Source: Prunus persica
Lineage: Eukaryota > Streptophyta > Magnoliopsida > Rosales > Rosaceae
Assembly (NCBI RefSeq): GCF_000346465.2
Contig: NC_034014.1
Coordinates: 8,639,020-8,703,019, forward strand
Direction: 5' to 3'
Length of the DNA: 64,000 bases
Under the pieces are notes generated by a model. It searched no databases, was not told the DNA's origin, and worked only from the letters and a program-made list of their open reading frames with translations. Shown in pieces: positions 11,641 through 23,007 of this stretch. A program made the position numbers and the translations under genes. Within the stretch, counting starts at the first letter, position 1; each line of letters opens with the position of its first letter.

Positions 11641-13917
11641 TAACTCTGAAGATGTTGTATAGCCAAAAAGGAGAAATTGACAAGGGCCATTACAGTCAAT
11701 GGCAGACAAGCCACATTCTTTTTGCATTCAGGTTTTTTTTTATATTTTCTCTCTGACAATTTAAAAATGAAAGAAAAGGATTTCATACTGATATATAGGT
11801 ACCTAGAATGTCATGAGCCATGTCTCTGAATCGGAGATGGCGATGACCCAATTTAGCATAATGTTCAAGAACCAAAGAGAGTAAATTGTATGAATAGGTC
11901 ACGATTGCTCCGATGACCAAACAAAAAATCCCAGCCGCCCATCCAAGGAAGGTGAAAGCATACGGCAGACTCAGCAGCGCTGGAGCAACTATTGAGGTTG
12001 TCAAGTGATAACCGCAGTGCACCCATGATCCTAAATCATCAATATCAAATTAATACCAAATTTGACTAATTCGCTTCTTCTTTTTATGCAAAACAATCTA
12101 ACTATATAATATAAACTGCATGGATTCAATTATAGATTATAATGACACACTCCAGAAGCAAGCAACCAGATTTTTGTAATTATCATACGGTAAAAATACT
12201 AGTTTTTTTAAAATCTAACATATTTTACACGTGCATATGTATTCTTCTCGTTTAATATACATATTTTTAATATATTATTGATTAAAATATTACGGATAGA
12301 CTCAGGATTTGAAAATGGCATGACCTAAATTTTCCTTACATACATATCTATTGAAAACTCGACGGTACCAATGAATTTTATAAAGACAAAAAAAAAAACA
12401 TCGGGGACATAATGAGCCTTACTCTTCAAAATGCTAGTACATGTAGATAAAAACATACTTAAATAGTTAAATATCTAATAAAAATTTAGAAAATGTCATT
12501 AATTGTAAATAAGAAAATAGGCCTTTATCACATCTTCAATCAACATGATAACAACTAATCAATTTATCAAAATTCCTAATTGACAATTCATACAAGCAAG
12601 AACACTAAAGTCAATTTCAAATTCTATTTTGCCATCCTAAGAGAGAGAAAGAGCGAGAAGATAAGAGAGAGAAAGAGAGAGAAGAAAAGTCAGTCTAGGG
12701 GGGTTAAGATTTTTGTTGAAATTCTACATTGTGTGTAGATTCTACCATATTGCCATTCGACATGGCACATGGCCAAATGGTCTAAACCCAAAATATTCCA
12801 AATTATTGCCCAAAATCTCTCTCAACCCAAGAAAGTGAAGGGGTTAAAATTTGAAAAACCCCAAATTTGGACCCAAATATCAGTCTGAGTATTGTCTGGA
12901 CCCCAAACTATTTAGTGGAGCCCATCAACAAAAAGGCACAGCCCATGTACATCAGAAAAACAGTGGAACCCGCGCTGGGCCCAACGCTAGTGGCTTTATC
13001 TGCTAGCTCATCCCACGTGTCTGCTCCTGGTCAATTGGCCGTTGCAATTCAAATGCCTTTGTTTGTTTGTGTTTTTTATATTTAAAATCATGCAAGTAAC
13101 TTCAAAAAGGAGTCTGTTTACTTTTTAAATCATGCAATTCAATTGGCCGTTGCAATTCAATTCTCATTTTGTGTTTTTTTTTATGTTGTGTGTTTACTTT
13201 TGGAATAAAATTAAATTTATGGAATTTCAATTTTTTTTTTTAAGCCAAATTGTTCAAAAAATTAAATTATGACGTTATTTAAAAAGATAAATGAAGAAAA
13301 GTTTTCCATAAAAAAAAATTATATTGGACTTAAACCATTATTAAACAATTTAATAAAGTTGCGGACTTAAAATTTGAGTCCGGATGTTTGGAAGAAAAAA
13401 CAATTTGAATCCAGACAAAACCCAAATAGTCACTTTTTAAAAGAGGAAAATTTGGATTTAACCTCTCATGAGTTGGAGAAGGCCTAATAAGCTATAATAA
13501 GCATAGTTTCTAAAATAAGATAATAAGCTATAATAAGCATAATTTCTAAAATATAATAAGCATTGTTTCAGCAAAAATGTATATAAGTTTATTCGATACG
13601 TCAGATTGTGAGTGACTACATGCGGTCAATATTTGCTTCTTCAATAAAAATAATATTATAACTATTTTTCACCTCATTAATGACGGTTACAAGATTTGAA
13701 AATCAAGTAGATAAAATTTACATACTAAATTTGACTGTTTGAGTGAATTTTATTAATAAACATAGAAACTAAATATATATGTATCCATTGGACACACATA
13801 AGAATAATTGAAGTCGGCCAGAAAAATGAAGTAGGATTGATGATAACCAAATGGTAAAGGACAAAATGAGGTAAAAAACAAATATGTGAAAGACATATCA
13901 ATCAACAAGAAGAAGAA

Positions 13918-13950
<33 letters not shown>
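13918..13950. repeat. (GAT)n trinucleotide microsatellite in intron 1 of the GAT1-like gene
   Basis: Eleven perfect GAT units in the 2-kb first intron, next to an AGA-rich run. Confidence 0.9.
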
Positions 13951-13951
<1 letters not shown>

Positions 13952-14245
13952 CGATGATAATCAAGATAATGAAAAAGAAACAAAAACTAATTAAAACAAG
14001 TTGTAAATTAATGATATAAAAAGAAAAAATATCTCTGAAGGGCGGTCAATACCTTTGGATTTAAGAACAAAAAGAGCACCAGCATCAAGTTGCTTCTCCT
14101 GGTCATGAGCTTCTTCTTGGCCAATAACCTCTGCCTCCTCTGAGCTTGGTGGCACCGGCAGCGTCCTCATCTCTCTCTCTCTCTACTGAAAAAGGAAAGA
14201 GAGCAAAGAAGTGGGAGAATCAATTATGGAGATATTGTGTGTATA

Positions 14246-14255
14246 ATTATATATA
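14246..14255 (-). promoter_or_regulatory. TATA box of the GAT1-like gene
   Basis: On the minus strand the text is TATATATAAT, about 75 nt upstream of the start codon at 14170. This would give a 5' leader of about 50 nt, ending in an AGAGAG run next to the ATG. Position and sequence fit a plant TATA box; the start of transcription is inferred. Confidence 0.55.
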
Positions 14256-14299
14256 GCGGACTGGCACTGAGTCAACGAGGTCCCCTTGATGATGCACAA

Positions 14300-16054
14300 C
14301 TTTTCTTCATCATCGTCATCAACATATTATTATTATTATTTTGGATGTAAAGTAAAACAAAACAAGTAAAGGTGGCTACGTATATACGTCCTCTACTTAA
14401 CAGTCAAACTTTTGGAGAGAGAGAGAGAAGGGGGACAAGAAGGACCATAATGACCCTCCATACCATGATACCAACACGCATTTATTGGTTTTTTTATCGA
14501 TTTAATTTGTATATAAAATTAGTGTGGGCAAATTAGATGATGCTTTCTGAGTTTAGATCTATGGTTATTCTAATTTTTAATCTTAAAATGATTCCTTAAA
14601 TTCTGATTAGTCAAAAATGATTCCTGAAACTTTTATTAGTGTTTAAATATGGTCATTGACTTGGCGTTTGCTAGTGTTCTTAGTTAAACATCGTTTTGGG
14701 TCTGGGACTAGTTGTTTATTTTCACTAATCAGTTATTCAATAGAGATGTGTTCTTCGTATTAGAGAACAGAAAAATGATCAATAAATATAACACAAATAT
14801 AACATTATTGTACTTTCGTTTGAGTTTGCATGAGAAATATAGAACACAACTAAGGACTAATTTGGATATAAGGCGGCCAGGGTTACAGTCCGGGGCCCAA
14901 AGCTAAGACGGGCACACAAATTTTTTTATAGCCCATATATGTGAATATTAAAAATTAAAAAAATAAAATAAAAGAGGAACCAAACCTTCAAATCTAGAAG
15001 GAGTCATTCCTGATATGGTGGCATGTCAGCATAAATCACTTTTTGATATTCTCAAGAAAACTTCCTTCCTTGGAAAACAAAGTCAAAGATATATTATATA
15101 TGTATTGTATAATACTACGCGCTTTCGCGCATGCGAGAGGTTTTTTTTTAAAAAAAATTTAAATTTATTTTAGAATTAAAAAAGATAATGGATATTTATG
15201 TTCCATAAAAATAGGATCCATTATCTGAATTTTTTTTATTTTTAATTTTTTTAATACGAAAAATTGTGAATTTACCATATTATCCTCATTTAATTAATAA
15301 TTTCAATTCTTAATGTTTGCATTAACTAAGGGCATTTTCTGGTATTTGAATGTTTCACCATTCTCTGCCTTTTGCTTTATATATATAGATATAACAAAAG
15401 AAAAACAAAATATAGGGAAATTAAACAAAGATAAACCAACATGCCGCCTTCTTTTTTTAATCAAAAAGCAAAAAGGCACTCGAACACAACACAAGAAGAC
15501 TCTCAAATGCAAGCAAATTTTTATTTTTATTTTTTGTGTTTCTCTTCTTCTCCAACAGCAAGTTGGAAAACAATCCTCCACAAGACCAAACTAGTACCTT
15601 TCTTTCAAGATTTTTATTTATTTATCAGATCTTTCAAGATTCTTATTTTTTTAATAAGAAAAAATAAATGCAAGAAGGAGAAAATAGGAAGATGCATAAT
15701 TTAACAAAGTTCCTCATCACACTGTCAGCGTAACTAGATTACGTCTGACAACTTCACAACCCAAAGCCTTTTCACCCACACAAAGAACAAATCGATAAGG
15801 AAATAATACAAACTCCCTTTCTATATATACAAAAGAGAGCTTTCTCTCTTACCAAAACGTGGTAGGTATTCCGACCCCAAAAAAAACGTGGTGGGTATAC
15901 CAATTCTTCTACTCATATTTGCAAAACAAGAGGCTTATACATGACGATAACAAAACCCTATAGGCACATGGCTCTATGGCTCTCACATGACCATTTAAAA
16001 GAAAATGTATGACTTCATATTGGACTCACACATTTAGGCAAACTCAATAGAAAT
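14300..16054. other. Intergenic region upstream of the GAT1-like gene
   Basis: AT-rich sequence with no supported gene. Around 14870-14935 there is a GGCGGCC...GGGGCCCAAAGC stretch of a kind seen at the ends of hAT-derived repeats, but I could not find its partner. Frames at 15303-15704 on both strands overlap each other in low-complexity sequence. Confidence 0.5.
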
Positions 16055-17329
16055 CAAGCCAATAATGAATCCAATGCTCTTTGAAATTTCGGTCAAATCC
16101 TACTTTGCCTCCTCAAACTCAAAATAGTCCACTTTCATCCTTTAACCGAGGTTTGGTGACCCACTTAACCTCCACCATCAACTACATCCAAAAGTTTATT
16201 AATTTTGATGACGTGACAAAGGTGTTTTTGTAATTTCATATACATAAATCATTATCCACTAATTGAGTGGATGGCATGGCAAGTGGAGCCCAATTTTTTA
16301 ATGACATGGATTCCATGTAGACAAAATAAATAATAAATAATTCTTCAATTAGAAAAATAAACCATGTGGATTCTATGTGGACAAAATAAACCATCTATTA
16401 TGATGCAGAATTATATAGAAAGGGATTCTGATCTTTTTAGCTGTAGATCTCAGAGAAGTCTTTCTGCTAATGACCTGCTTTCATTTAATTCTCAATCAAC
16501 TCTCTTGTGATAGTTGAAATTGTTGACTTTTCAAAGTCAGGTAGTCACGTGGGTTCTAAGAATAGGTTTTCCAAAAAAATTTGCTGACTTTGTACTCTGG
16601 GTTTTGAGATCAATGGTGAGCATTTAGAAGCTGGGCCTAATCCAATTCCTCTTTAGATTTTTATTAATCTGCTTTAGTGGTCAATTGCCATTTGATTTGG
16701 AGTTTTTTACAACTCTGTCATTTCGTAAAATACATGGGCTTCTGGATTTGGGCTCTCTTTTCTTTGGAATCAAAGCCCAGTCCTTTGTTCTTTTCTGTTT
16801 TTGTGGGCCTTTCTTTGCAAAGATGGGCTTGCGCGAGGATTTCTTTTTTGGCCCAAACATCTTTTGCTAGTCCTCGAGCAAAAGAAGAAGTTAATCTATT
16901 TCACTTTCGTAGGGAATCACGATGGCATTTAGCATGTGTCACAAGCCTTTAAACCCTTAGGTGTCCTTAGTAGGAGGAGTTGTGTCTCCTGAGAATTTAC
17001 CAGTTACGATATCCACAAACTAATGTATGCGGAAACCACTATCTCAAGACTAAAATTATGTCATTCAAGTAAATGCACCACGTGTGAAGTGTAAAGCCAA
17101 TCCTCAAAATATATTGGCTTAAAGACAATCATCCCTCAATGTCAAAGATAGAATTTGTCTCAATTCTAGGCCTCAAAAGGAATCACTCTTATTTTCACAC
17201 AGAACCTAGGTTTACACTCTTATCAAGCATATGCGAATAGAGTTTATGTATAGGGAAGCAAGATTTATAGTATATGTATTTAAGAAATAAAAGCTCAATT
17301 TCTGGAAATAGACCTCATGAAAAGAATTA

Positions 17330-19190
17330 AATACTAAGAACGTAGGTACATACCATCACCTCCAAGAGCAAGATGTTCCAAAAGATCCGTTAGGTCTTTA
17401 CTAAGGTTGTAACGTAAGGCTTGGCTATGGGTTATACAAGAAAGGGAAGGAAAGACTAGAACTTGAGACATGCCAAGGCTTCTACAAGCAAATTCTCGAA
17501 ATATATGGTTGGCCCTTCTCTTTGAATTTGGTGATTGGCGCCCATTATTTTGTGCTTTTCCTCTACTACACGTGGAATGATTTCGAACTTTTGATCTTTT
17601 GAATTGCATACTTCTTTATCAGCCCAATTTTAAGGCTCTTTTGATTTTTTTTTCTTTGAATAATAATAATTTTTCAAACACTTGCAATTTAGCATTTTTA
17701 CCTCGGTACACACCACTTCTTTCGTAGAAAGGTCAACCTCTCAACTTTATCTTCATCACCATCAAGCTATAGGGTATATGGCTTAGAATCGGTTTAAATG
17801 GGTAAGGATTGATGTGGGTGATGAAAGAAAAGGTAAATTGTTTAGCTTCAAGAAAGGGTAAACGGTGCACACAAAAGGTATGGATTAAGGCATTTTAGTG
17901 GTGAAATATGTCTAACATCATCACTTAAGGTCTACCCAACTTGAAAGCAACGCACCTACACAAAGTGAGAAAGTTCTTTAGTATCTAATGCAAATCCTAA
18001 TGAGATCTTCTAATGAAGAACGAAATTGAAGTGTTTAAAAGTAGAAACAATATAACCCTCTCAAAGAATGGCTTAAAGCTCATATAGCTCTCAAGGGTAG
18101 TCTCCACTATTCTTCCCCAATCATTTGGGTATGGTACTTTGTCCACCAAAACATAAAGAGCATGGCAATGTGAGTGCAATAGATTATGATGCAAAAACCT
18201 TCGTGGCAACCATTTAGTAAAGAATTAGTGATCAAAGCATAGCATATATGTCTCTATTAGTAAGCAAAAGTAGTATCTTAAATTAAAAAACAAAGGTTTC
18301 AAAAATTGCAAAATTTCAACTTTGATCAACGTCCAGTTTTTAGTGAAAATTTTGAAAAATAATTCGTAGATTTTGACCAATTCTATATTCCCAGAAAATA
18401 AACATAAAATTACACAACTTTCATTTATACAAATTCCCGAAATTCGTTTTGGAAAATTGTGAAAACAGACATCTAAAACAAAACATGTGCAGAATCGTAT
18501 GGCAGACTTTCCAGTTTTGACCCCTAAGTGCAAATATGATCATAACTTCCAAATGAAAAATCAGATTTTTAAGCTTTGGATATGACTGGATTCAGCATGA
18601 AAAATTGTAGAAGACAGCCAGGGCCAAATCTTCAGATTGATTACCAGGAAAAACAGTTTTAACCAAACATAAACCTTATGTTTTCTTAAACAGAAAAAAA
18701 ACACATAACGAAAAACGAAATACACTAAAACGAACAAAAACACACAAAAAGTTCAATTTCACACCCCTAAACCTAAACTAAATATTGTCCTCAATATTTA
18801 AAGCAAAGATAGAATGCACTCAATGGTTAGGATAAGCATGGTATGCATGAAATCGAAACACAACAAACAAAAAGATAAAACAAAAAACAGAAAGCATGAA
18901 ACGAAGTTACTTAGGTGGGTTGCCTCCCACCAAGCATTTTATTTAACGTCTATGCAAGACGGAGGGCATTATCTATGGCTCGACAAATTCTACCGAATCC
19001 ACAACGCCCGAGGGGTCTTCCAAGTAAAGTTTGAATCGAGGCCCATTGAGTTTAAACTTATACCCATTCCGCAAGTTCTCAATTTCAATTGCACCATGAG
19101 GAGACACTTGCGTCACTTTGAATGGACCCGTCCATTTTGATCTCAGTTTTCCTGGCACAAATATGGAGTTATCACTAGGCATATGTCATT
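17330..19190 (-). pseudogene. Ty3/gypsy retroelement 3' fragment: integrase C-terminus and downstream region
   Basis: On the minus strand 19182-18973 reads an integrase C-terminal piece: FVPGKLRSKWTGPFKVTQV, then PHGAIEIENL and FKLNGPRFKLYLE. The KWTGPF core is characteristic of Ty3/gypsy polyproteins, where this segment ends pol. Downstream the text contains the GGTGGGAGGCAACCCACC palindrome-like motif (18914-18935) often seen after pol in plant gypsy elements. No protease, reverse transcriptase or complete LTR is present. The left limit is approximate. The frame is open for 69 codons only because the piece is short. Confidence 0.7.
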
Positions 19191-19258
19191 GACGGGACTA
19201 GTTGACGGCTGTTTGGGGTTCTTGTTTTTGAGAAGAAGGTCGGAGGATAGGGCGGGTC

Positions 19259-19312
<54 letters not shown>
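19259..19312. repeat. (GA)n microsatellite
   Basis: About 54 bp of GA dinucleotides with one GGGA interruption. Confidence 0.9.
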
Positions 19313-19315
<3 letters not shown>

Positions 19316-19670
19316 GGGATTTTTTTCTTTCTGTTTTTAAAATTTTTAATTTTATAATATTTTTATAAAATTGTTTAATGTAGTTTTTAATGTTTTTATT
19401 TTAAATTATTAGAATATTTAATTATGTGGAGGTGGGCTCCACTTGCCACGTCACTCACTTAATTAGTGGATAATGATTCATGTGTATGAAATTGCAAAAA
19501 CACTCATACCACGTCATGAAAGTTAACATACTTTTGGATTGACGGCAGAGAATAAAGTGGGTCACCAAACCTTGGTCAAGAGATAAACGTAGGCCATTTT
19601 GAGTTTTTGGGGAAGAGAGGGGCAAGTGGGATTTGATCGAAGTTTCAGGGACATTGGTGTAATTAAGCCT

Positions 19671-19755
19671 ATTTAAAATTATATAATTAGTTTAGTGTAA
19701 ATGCAATATAATATGAAAGGTAAAATTTGCTCATAAATATTGTTTGCTAGTCCCT

Positions 19756-19788
<33 letters not shown>

Positions 19789-20101
19789 GAAACGATAATT
19801 ATATTCATAAATTAGGTACGAAGACCATAAGTCACAAGGGCTAGTACAAATCCAGATACATAGAAACACATCGGCAACATCAAGCGGACAAGGTATATCT
19901 TCACTAATAGCCTCATAAGTCCAAAGAAATTTTGTTATAAAAGCCGCAAGCCTGAACAAGCCAAACATTAACCACAATGCCTAAAACTACCAATACAACT
20001 ACAACTTTTAAACTCTCATAAGTAGAAACTACAAGTAGATATTAGACTACAAACAAACACCCAAATCACAAAGAGGGTGCAATTATTACAACTCAAGAAA
20101 T
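19671..20101. other. Intergenic, with (TA)n tract at 19759-19784
   Basis: A TA microsatellite and AT-rich unique-looking sequence. I see no gene. Confidence 0.5.
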
Positions 20102-20106
20102 TGTAA

Positions 20107-20573
20107 TGTCACAGCCCACTCCCTATATTGTCCGCTTTGGGGCCCGCCCACATGGATTTGTTCTTAAGCTTATCCTATCTTGCTCAAAATGCGTCTTACT
20201 AGGTAAGATGCCAACTGCTCTTATAAGGCACTTCACATTCCCAACACCACCCCCCCGGGAGCGATGTAGGATTGTTCACCGATCTTGCTTCTTACAAAGC
20301 GCACGAGTCTTACAACACACCACCTTTGAGGCCCAGCATCCTCACTGGCACACTTCTAGTCAAGGTCCAGCTTTGATACCAAATTGTCAGAGCCCACTCC
20401 CTGTAGCAAGATAATGTTCGATTTGGGCTCCGTCCGTACAAATTTATTTTTGGGCTCAAGCTTATCCTATCTTGAGATGGCAACTTCTCTTATACGAAAA
20501 TTCAGCTTTCCCTCCCCGAGCGATGTGAGATTGTTCATCGATCTTGCTTCTTACTAAGCTCTCGAGTCTTACA
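20107..20573 (-). mobile_element. Compact TRIM retroelement (467 bp)
   Basis: Read on the minus strand, the LTRs start TGTAAGACTCG and end GGGCT(C/G)TGACA: 5' LTR 20573-20385 and 3' LTR 20314-20107. Just inside the 5' LTR is TGGTATCAAAGC (20381-20370), an initiator-Met-like primer-binding site, and a purine-rich tract precedes the 3' LTR. The flanks TGTAA (20102-20106) and TGTAA (20574-20578) are exact 5-bp target copies. The internal part is only about 70 bp, so it can only move with proteins from other elements. Confidence 0.85.
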
Positions 20574-20578
20574 TGTAA

Positions 20579-22145
20579 ACACCCAACTCACCAAAGATTC
20601 CAAGGACAACAAAACCACAAAAATCGCCAACGAAATCACCAGCGCAACCAAGTGGAAAATCCAGCCAAAAAACTAGTAAACAACCCCAAGAGAGAAGGGA
20701 GGAATGAGGAGGGAGAGGAGGGAAAAGGGTAGAGAAGTAGAGGGGAGATGGGAGGAGAGGAGTGGGGAAGGAGGCTACCCCCCAAAAGGGGTCGACGGTT
20801 GAAGCTAAGTTCCTGAGGGTTTTTTATTTCTTTCTCATGTACGTAACTTATGTATTGGTTGTGAAGGTTTGCTAGTATTTAGCGAAAAGAAATGATTTTT
20901 AGAGATAGGTTTTGGGGACTACAAATAACCTATTTCCTCTACATTTGACACAGCAAATATAAAGGAAATAGATTTCTCTCTTAAGATTTTTTGCACATTA
21001 CTCTAATTAATACATGCTGACAAGAGCACAGTCGGTCCTAAGAACTAGGAGGCCCTATGAGAAATAAATATTGATGCCCCTTTTATATAGAAAGAAATTG
21101 AATTGTAACCAATAAAAATGAAATATTCGTTCACATTTTATTTTATATTAAAATTATTAAAATAGAGGTTGGATCCAATGCCAAGAATAAAAGATAATGT
21201 TCATTGTGGCGTAATTTTATAGTGAGGGTGTCATATGTGGACCCTTCATGTGGACTTTCATATTAGCCACATGATTATTTCATTAAACTTAAGTGAAGTT
21301 ACTATCCAGATGAATCATGTGTGGCTAATATAAAGGTCTACATCCATAGTTTATATATGGCACCCTCACCATAAAACGATTCATCCATTGTGTTCAAAAA
21401 ATTAAACAGAGCAAAGATGGAAAGCCCAAAAATACCAGTCGAGTACCTTGCAAAAGACCTTTTTGGCTCTCATTTGTTGGGCTTACTCATCTCTAACATG
21501 CCCTTTATTTTTTGGGGCTGGCATAAGCTCTGGGCTATGCCTAAATAGAATTGTACGCATTAGATGTGTATGTGCACTGTTTTGCTTGAGTAAAATCTTA
21601 ATTAATTAACCCACATCACTGCAATAAATGAAGAACCTATTTTTCTGAATTTGACCAAAACATGTGTTTCAATAATATTTAAATAATCTACCCAAGCATA
21701 TTGCAAGCAAAAACATACTGTTTGAACAAAAATTGGAAACCACATGCTTACCAGATGACATGCTTACTAACCTCAAGCATAGTGACTAGTTATGAGAGGA
21801 GTTCCAGACAATGGTTCATTTCAATGTTGGAAGTGTGGATTATTAAGTTCCAGAAGATAATACTTTTGAATATTGGATCTTGAAGAATATATATATATAT
21901 ATAACCATATGGTTTAAAATCTTCAACGGCCATCATCTAGGAGATCAGGGACAGTGGTAAGTTGTTTTAGTCAAATAATCAGTATGACCTTTATCATTAT
22001 GGTATTGTTATGTCTTTCATAAATTGCAAGAAGGAGTGAATCCTTTAGCTCCAAGTATACCATTTCACCATGTTGATCTAGTATATTTGTTCTGCTCCTT
22101 TCTGGTGACAAGTGTTATACAGTAGTCGCTAACCAGGCTTGAAAT
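20579..22145. other. Intergenic with one MITE and repeat-like sequence
   Basis: GA/purine-rich sequence at 20670-20790, a palindromic MITE at 21212-21383 (separate entry) and otherwise AT-rich sequence. No supported gene. Confidence 0.5.
21212..21383. repeat. Palindromic MITE, copy 1
   Basis: The left end TATAGTGAGGGTGTCATATG is mirrored on the right (CATATATGGCACCCTCACCATA-like), and the centre pairs AGCCACATGA with TCATGTGTGGCT. A second copy lies at 49412-49576. Confidence 0.65.
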
Positions 22146-22416
22146 ATGCCATCAGAATGTGATAAGTGGGGTTGGAAGCATGTTACTGTGTTTGGTAGGT
22201 TTGATAAAGGAAGTGGTACCAAAAAGTGGAAATGCAACCACTGTAACCTACGTTATAATGGATCCTGTTCTCGAGTTAGAGCACACCTACTTGAGTTCTC
22301 CGGTGTTGGGGTGAAAAGCTACCCAACAATAGATAGGTCTTTAAGAGAAACCTTTCACACCTTAGAGGATGAGCGCCTAGCTCGTAAGAAGAAAAAGAAC
22401 TTCTGGATGTGCACAG

Positions 22417-23007
22417 TGTTGGAAAATTTAGTATTAACTAAATTTAATTTTTCCTATTTGAATGGAAATTAATAAAATTCTTTGGGTTAAAGACATGACT
22501 CTTGGGTTAAAGACATCTTCACATGAGGGGTGACAACTCTTCAAATCAAGGGATGCATTGTTTGGGGTGACAACTCTTCAGACCAAGGGATGCATTGTTT
22601 GCCTTTTCAGATTGAGATACCTTTTTAGAAAGGGTATTTCATCATCTATAAATAGAGCAATCCTCCTATAGTTTTATTCATTCAGTTTATTCTTTACATA
22701 CAGACTTTCACATATAGAAAACATTAGAGTTTTCATAAAGAGAGGTTCCTACATAATTTGGTTCAAAGTTCCTTGTGAATTGCAGTGCTTCTTTCACAAG
22801 GAGGGGAGTCGTTGTATCCTGGGAGGCGAATGCTAGTGAACCATAAGTACTGTTGTGGGGCGTAATTCGTCTTAAGGTCAGAGTGTCCAACACTTGCCTC
22901 GAGTCAATTAATGTTCTTTTAATTCAATTATGCTATTGTGAAAATCTGTTTTGTTTGTAATGTTTATTTATTTATTTTATAGCAATTTAGCACTCATATT
23001 TCCAACA
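22417..23007 (+). repeat. 5' LTR of the element at 22.4-25.5 kb
   Basis: 591 bp, with TG...CA ends and inverted TGTTGGAA/TTCCAACA termini. Carries an internal 37-bp tandem duplication absent from the other LTR. Confidence 0.88.

Larger units (their letters stand above)
9180..14170 (-). pseudogene. GAT1: GABA transporter 1-like amino-acid permease, 7 exons, frame broken in exon 3
   Basis: Exons on the minus strand: 14170-14053, 12030-11803, 10934-10868, 10617-10431, 10348-10218, 9895-9662, 9560-9180. All introns have GT-AG borders. The product matches AAAP-family GABA/amino-acid:H+ symporters of the plasma membrane: LDAGALFVLKSKGSW, HCGYHLTTSIVAPALLSLPY, IIATTFGNGIIPEIQ, GLCLCYAVVIMTF, MLPFFGDINS and FIPLDFILPVVFYN, with about ten membrane segments. 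In exon 3 the text passes straight from GPSQF to LLGGQCMK in another frame. Family members have about ten more residues there, so about 31 nt are missing. Read as it stands, the frame stops at 10872-10870 after 136 codons. Skipping exon 3 does not restore it. Everything else is clean, so this is a recent lesion or an assembly error. It converges with the AHL gene. Confidence 0.88.
16055..19670. mobile_element. Long-inverted-repeat element (about 3.6 kb) enclosing gypsy sequence
   Basis: The segments 16055-16291 and 19431-19670 are imperfect inverted copies over about 235 bp. Both carry GGTTTGGTGACCCACTT, TTCATATACAT(AA)-like/TCATACACATGAATC and CATTATCCACTAATT in the same order on opposite strands. 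Arms of this length fit a long-TIR Mutator-like or foldback element. I found no clear target duplication and no transposase. An alternative is two copies of a smaller repeat that happen to be inverted. The interior carries a gypsy 3' fragment, a short direct repeat (ATGTGGATTCTATGTGGACA-like, about 16305-16390) and a long (GA)n tract. Confidence 0.55.

Noticed and set aside
11640..11710. Minus-strand text in intron 2 of the transporter reading GPCQFLLFGY, similar to the piece missing from exon 3
   Set aside because: There are no suitable splice sites in frame and the similarity is short. It is probably chance, though worth a glance when the deletion is checked.
13753..13983. 76-codon minus-strand frame with a poly-Ile run
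   Set aside because: It is the antisense reading of the (GAT)n microsatellite within intron 1.
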